DNA from: Mycobacterium interjectum
Lineage (GTDB): Bacteria > Actinomycetota > Actinomycetes > Mycobacteriales > Mycobacteriaceae
Reading direction: 5' to 3'
Assembly (NCBI GenBank): GCA_002102225.1
Contig: LQPB01000034.1
Coordinates: forward strand, 1 to 64,000
DNA length: 64,000 nucleotides
In this document: positions 60,811-64,000 of the stretch, one piece after another
How positions within the stretch are numbered: position 1 is the stretch's first letter
Layout: each line of letters begins with the position of its first letter
Program-made: the position numbers and the translations under genes
The notes under the pieces: model-generated
The model's input: only the letters and a program-made list of their open reading frames with translations
Told to the model about the DNA's origin: nothing
Database searches by the model: none

Positions 60811-61766
60811 GAACGCGCCAGCGCCCGCAGAAAGAACTTCAGGTTGGCGGGTCGCTCGGCCAGCCGCCGGGCGAAGTACCCGTACCACTGGGTGCCGAAC
60901 GGCACGTACACCCGCACCTGGTTGCCGGCGCCGGCGAGCCGGCGCTGCTCGTCATCGCGGATGCCGTACAGCATCTGGTATTCGAAGTCCTCGACGGTGC
61001 GGCCCGAGGCGCGCGCCATCGCGGGGATCGCCTCGATCAGCGCCGGGTCGTGCGACGCCACCATCGGATAGCCGCCGCCCGCCATCAGCACGCGCAGGCA
61101 GGCCAGGTACGAGTCGGTGACCTCGGCGTCATTCCGGTAGGCCACCGAGGCGGGTTCGTCATAGGCGCCCTTGCACAACCGGATCCGCGCCCCGGACGCG
61201 GCGAATTCCTCGCAATCCCCGCGCGCGCGGCGCAGGTAGGCCTGCACAACCGCGCCGAGCCAGGGGAAGTCGGCTCGCAGGTCGCGCACGATCGACAGGG
61301 TCGAGTCGGTCGTGGTGTGGTCCTCGGCGTCCACCGTCACCCACACGCCGGCACGCTGGGCGGCGTGACAAATCGACCAAGCATTCTCGCGGGCGATCTT
61401 CTCCCCATCGCGGTCCAGTGCCTGCCCCAGCGCGGACAGCTTCAGCGACACCTCCAGCGGCCGGACGCCATCGCCCTTCGCGACGAACCGCCCCAGCCCG
61501 TCGATCAGATCGAGGTAGACCCGCACGGCCGCGTCGGCGCCGTCGGCGTCGGTGACGTCCTCACCCAGATAGTCAACGCTGACGAGGCGGGCCGAATCTC
61601 TCAGCGCGCCAACGCTTGCCAGCGCGTCGTCGATCGTTTCACCGGGCACGAACCGGCCCACCACCCTACGCGTGGCCGGCATGCGTTCGGCGGTGCGGCG
61701 CAACGCCTCCCACCGGCTGGCCGCCATGATCGCCGGGCGCACCGTGTGGGCGAACAGGCCGGCCAT
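60804..61766 (-). CDS. putB: Proline dehydrogenase (monofunctional)
   Basis: A 320-residue FAD enzyme oxidising proline to pyrroline-5-carboxylate. The TIM-barrel PRODH features are present: EVSLKLSALGQ, VTVDAEDHTTTDSTL, CKGAYDEP, YQMLYGIRDDEQRR and the proline-binding RRLAERPAN. ATG 61766 overlaps the pruA stop by one base (TGATG). Counterpart of Rv1188; together with pruA it converts proline to glutamate. Confidence 0.95.
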   Translation of the reverse strand: MAGLFAHTVRPAIMAASRWEALRRTAERMPATRRVVGRFVPGETIDDALASVGALRDSARLVSVDYLGEDVTDADGADAAVRVYLDLIDGLGRFVAKGDGVRPLEVSLKLSALGQALDRDGEKIARENAWSICHAAQRAGVWVTVDAEDHTTTDSTLSIVRDLRADFPWLGAVVQAYLRRARGDCEEFAASGARIRLCKGAYDEPASVAYRNDAEVTDSYLACLRVLMAGGGYPMVASHDPALIEAIPAMARASGRTVEDFEYQMLYGIRDDEQRRLAGAGNQVRVYVPFGTQWYGYFARRLAERPANLKFFLRALARSG

Positions 61767-63397
61767 CAGTCGGCCGCCATGTGCGGGTAGGCGTGCTGGG
61801 TGGCCGGGACGAACGTCTCCTTGATCGTGCGGGCCGACGTCCAGCGCAGCAGGTTCAGCATCGACCCGGCCTTGTCGTTGGTGCCGGACCCGCGGGACCC
61901 GCCGAACGGCTGGCGGCCGACCACCGCGCCGGTCGGCTTGTCGTTGACGTAGAAGTTCCCGGCGGCGAACCGCAGCCGGTCCTGGGCCCTCAGCACGGCC
62001 GTCCGGTCGTCGGCGATGACGGCGCCGGTCAGCGCGTAGCGGGAACCGCCGTCGATGACGTCGAGGATTCGTTCGTACTGGTCGTCGGGGTAGACGTGCA
62101 CCGACAACAACGGGCCGAAGTACTCGGTCGCGAAGGACTCGTCGGTCGGGTCGTCGGACAGCAGCACCGTCGGCCGCACGAAATAGCCTACGCCGTCGTC
62201 GTATTCGCCTCCGACGGCGATCGTGACGCCGGGCGCGCCCTTCGCCCGCTCGATGGCGTCGACGTTCTTGATGAAGGCCCGCCGGTCGATCAGCGCGCCG
62301 CCGAAGTTGGTCAGGTCGGTGATGTCGCCGTAGCGCAGCGCGGCGGTCTTGCCCAGGAAGTCATCGCCCATGCGTTGCCAGACCGAGTGTGCGACGAACG
62401 CCCGCGAGGCGGCCGAGCACTTCTGCCCCTGGTAGTCGAACGCCCCGCGAATCAGCGCCGTGGTCAGCACTTCCGGGCGCGCCGAGGCGTGGGCGACGAC
62501 GAAGTCCTTGCTGCCGGTCTCGCCGACCAGCCGCGGGTAGCTGTGGTAGCGGCCGATGTTGGTGCCCACCCGCTGCCACAGATGCTGAAAGGTGGCCGTG
62601 GAACCGGTGAAGTGGATGCCGGCCAGCCGCGGATCGTCCAGTGCCACATCGGAAACCGCGAATCCGTCGCCGGTGAGCAGGTTGATCACGCCGGGCGGGA
62701 GGCCGGCGGCCTCCAGCAGCTGCATCGTCAGGTAGGCCGACAGGGTTTGGGTGATCGACGGCTTCCACACCACGGTGTTGCCCATCAGCGCGGGTGCGGT
62801 CGGCAGGTTGCCGGCGATCGAGGTGAAGTTGAACGGCGTGATGGCGTAGACGAAGCCGTCCAGCGGGCGGTAGTCGCTGCGGTTCCACTCGCCGGGCCCG
62901 CTGATCGGCTGCTGCGCCAGGATCTGGCGGGCGAACGCCACGTTGAACCGCCAGAAGTCGATCTGCTCGCACGGCGAGTCGATCTCGGCCTGATAGACCG
63001 ACTTGGATTGGCCGAGCATCGTTGCGGCCGCGACCTTTTCGCGCCACGGTCCGGCCAGCAGGTCGGCGGCGCGCAGGAACACCGCGGCGCGCTCGTCGAA
63101 AGGCGTTGCGGCCCAGTCTTTCTTCGCGGCCATCGCGGCCTCGATGGCCGCCGTCGCATCGGCGTGCACGGCGTTGGTCAGGGTGCCCAGCGTCGCGGCG
63201 TGCCGGTGCGGCTGGACGACATCGATCCGCTGGCCCTCCCCCATCCGGTGGTGCCCGCCGATGACATGCGGGAGGTCGATCGGCCCGTCGGCCAGGCCGC
63301 TCAACTCGGCGAGCAGGCGGGTTCGTTCCGGGGAGTGTGGCGCATAGTCGTGAACCGGCTCGTTGGCCGGGACTGGTACCTGGGTGATCGCGTCCAT
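61766..63397 (-). CDS. pruA: 1-pyrroline-5-carboxylate dehydrogenase
   Basis: A 543-residue ALDH-superfamily enzyme making glutamate from glutamate semialdehyde. The family-specific HFTGSTATFQHLW, general base Glu293 (LVGETGSKDF) and nucleophile Cys327 (YQGQKCSAASR) are intact. ATG 63397 (MDAITQVPV) gives the Rv1187 length; an in-frame start at 63448 would overlap the divergent promoter. First gene of the pruA-putB operon. Confidence 0.96.
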   Translation of the reverse strand: MDAITQVPVPANEPVHDYAPHSPERTRLLAELSGLADGPIDLPHVIGGHHRMGEGQRIDVVQPHRHAATLGTLTNAVHADATAAIEAAMAAKKDWAATPFDERAAVFLRAADLLAGPWREKVAAATMLGQSKSVYQAEIDSPCEQIDFWRFNVAFARQILAQQPISGPGEWNRSDYRPLDGFVYAITPFNFTSIAGNLPTAPALMGNTVVWKPSITQTLSAYLTMQLLEAAGLPPGVINLLTGDGFAVSDVALDDPRLAGIHFTGSTATFQHLWQRVGTNIGRYHSYPRLVGETGSKDFVVAHASARPEVLTTALIRGAFDYQGQKCSAASRAFVAHSVWQRMGDDFLGKTAALRYGDITDLTNFGGALIDRRAFIKNVDAIERAKGAPGVTIAVGGEYDDGVGYFVRPTVLLSDDPTDESFATEYFGPLLSVHVYPDDQYERILDVIDGGSRYALTGAVIADDRTAVLRAQDRLRFAAGNFYVNDKPTGAVVGRQPFGGSRGSGTNDKAGSMLNLLRWTSARTIKETFVPATQHAYPHMAAD

Positions 63398-63440
63398 GCT
63401 GCCCAGGATCCCCGCCGCGCCGGGCGATCTTGTTAGCCGA

Positions 63441-63480
63441 TTGGACAAGGCTCGCGGCTTTGCCTAGTAAGATCGGACAA
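63441..63480 (+). promoter_or_regulatory. Promoter and repeated motif for the proline regulator gene
   Basis: A -10-like TAAGAT (63468-63473) ends 8 nt before the ATG at 63482, so the transcript is likely leaderless or nearly so. Two GGACAA copies (63443-63448 and 63475-63480), 32 bp apart, flank it within the 84-bp gap to pruA and are candidate regulator contacts. Confidence 0.4.
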
Positions 63481-63481
63481 C

Positions 63482-64000
63482 ATGCGGGTGGTGGGCGTCG
63501 GCCTGGGCCAGTTGTTGCTCGCTTTGGACGCGACGCTGGTCAGCCTGGTGGACGCGCCGCGGGGTCTGGATCTCGCCGTGGGGTCGGCGGCGCTGATCGA
63601 TTCCGACGATGTGCGGCTTGGCCTGGCGGCGGCCGCGGGCTCGGCCGACGTCTTCTTTCTGCTCGGGGTCGCCGACGACGAGGCGCGGCGATGGGTGGAC
63701 AAGCAGGCGCGCGAGCGCGTGCCGGTGGCGATCTTCGCCAAGGAACCGTCGGAGCACCTCGTGGCGGCGGCGGTCGCGGCCGGCTCGGCGGTGGTGGCCG
63801 TCGAGCCGCGGGCCCGTTGGGAGCGGCTCTACCAGTTGGTCAATCACGTTTTGGAACATCACGGCGACCGCGGCGACCCCGTCGACGACTCGGGCACCGA
63901 CCTGTTCGGCCTGGCGCAGTCGCTGGCCGACCGCATCCACGGCATGGTCAGCATCGAGAACGCCCAGTCGCACGTGCTCGCCTATTCGGCCTCCAACGAC
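63482..64000 (+). CDS. pruC: PruC-like regulator of proline utilisation, 3' end outside the window
   Basis: The first 173 residues of a protein matching the N-terminus of Rv1186c (MRVVGVGLGQLLLALDATLVSLVDAPRGL...). The N-terminal segment is a PucR-like regulatory domain; the DNA-binding helix-turn-helix expected at the C-terminus lies beyond the window. In mycobacteria the orthologue PruC activates pruA and the proline dehydrogenase gene, which fits its divergent position. ATG 63482 has no ribosome site and sits 8 nt after a TAAGAT box. Confidence 0.85.
   Translation, partial: MRVVGVGLGQLLLALDATLVSLVDAPRGLDLAVGSAALIDSDDVRLGLAAAAGSADVFFLLGVADDEARRWVDKQARERVPVAIFAKEPSEHLVAAAVAAGSAVVAVEPRARWERLYQLVNHVLEHHGDRGDPVDDSGTDLFGLAQSLADRIHGMVSIENAQSHVLAYSASND

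Overview
The window is a 64 kb stretch of a GC-rich, slow-growing Mycobacterium chromosome. The evidence is a PE_PGRS protein, LpqY-SugABC, SigE with its anti-sigma factor RseA, GlgM/GpgS, and many GTG starts and 1-20 bp gene overlaps. Gene order follows M. tuberculosis Rv1245c down to Rv1186c, running in the opposite direction; these equivalences come from memory of that genome, not from a search. PE_PGRS proteins are, to my knowledge, absent from the M. avium complex, so a kansasii/marinum/gordonae-like lineage is more likely. No species call is possible from sequence alone.

Layout. 1-4.1 kb: a PE_PGRS gene cut by the window edge and two tandem SAM-methyltransferase paralogues sharing an almost identical 261-bp block. 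4.4-8.3 kb: an SDR oxidoreductase, then a malate module (mdh, a malic enzyme, the lipoprotein lpqZ). 8.5-15.1 kb: corA and the trehalose importer operon (YflT-like protein, lpqY, sugA, sugB, sugC, then a SUFU-domain gene). 15.2-20.2 kb: a proline-rich membrane protein, an MgtE_N/CBS protein, a DUF1003 protein, a secreted lytic transglycosylase with a CRP-like site, and mrp. 20.2-23.5 kb: the envelope-stress block sigE-rseA-htrA-tatB. 23.7-30 kb: an O-methyltransferase, a TetR-controlled ABC exporter, an ICMT-like membrane methyltransferase and a CocE/NonD hydrolase. 30-38.3 kb: alpha-glucan and polysaccharide precursor genes (glgC, glgM, gpgS), folP2, tag, fadD6 and a LOG-family gene. 38.4-48.1 kb: a STAND-type ATPase, a secreted GH5 endoglycoceramidase-like enzyme, dapE/dapD, an MFS transporter, fadD36 and an alpha/beta hydrolase.

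The most interesting part is 48.2-59.8 kb, which I do not recognise from the corresponding M. tuberculosis interval. Leftward it encodes an aldehyde dehydrogenase and a double-length family III CoA-transferase. Divergently, eight to nine tightly overlapping genes encode a P450, acyl-CoA dehydrogenase 1, a MaoC-like protein, a DUF35 zinc-ribbon/OB protein, acyl-CoA dehydrogenase 2, a second MaoC protein, a thiolase-like Ltp2 homologue, a zinc alcohol dehydrogenase and a TetR regulator. This reproduces the composition and order of the cholesterol side-chain igr operon (cyp125-chsE2/E1-chsH2-chsH1-ltp2), with ChsH2 split into two genes and its own oxidation, CoA-activation and regulator genes added. 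I infer a second side-chain shortening pathway for a sterol, bile-acid or other branched carboxylic substrate. The window ends with an MBL hydrolase bracketed by two copies of a roughly 94-bp palindromic repeat, and the proline catabolic genes putB-pruA with the start of their divergent regulator.

No tRNA, rRNA, riboswitch, CRISPR array, insertion sequence or prophage was recognised. No stretch longer than 300 bases lacks a gene; the longest gaps (4143-4390, 31256-31495, 45574-45785, 51883-52083) are divergent promoter or repeat regions.
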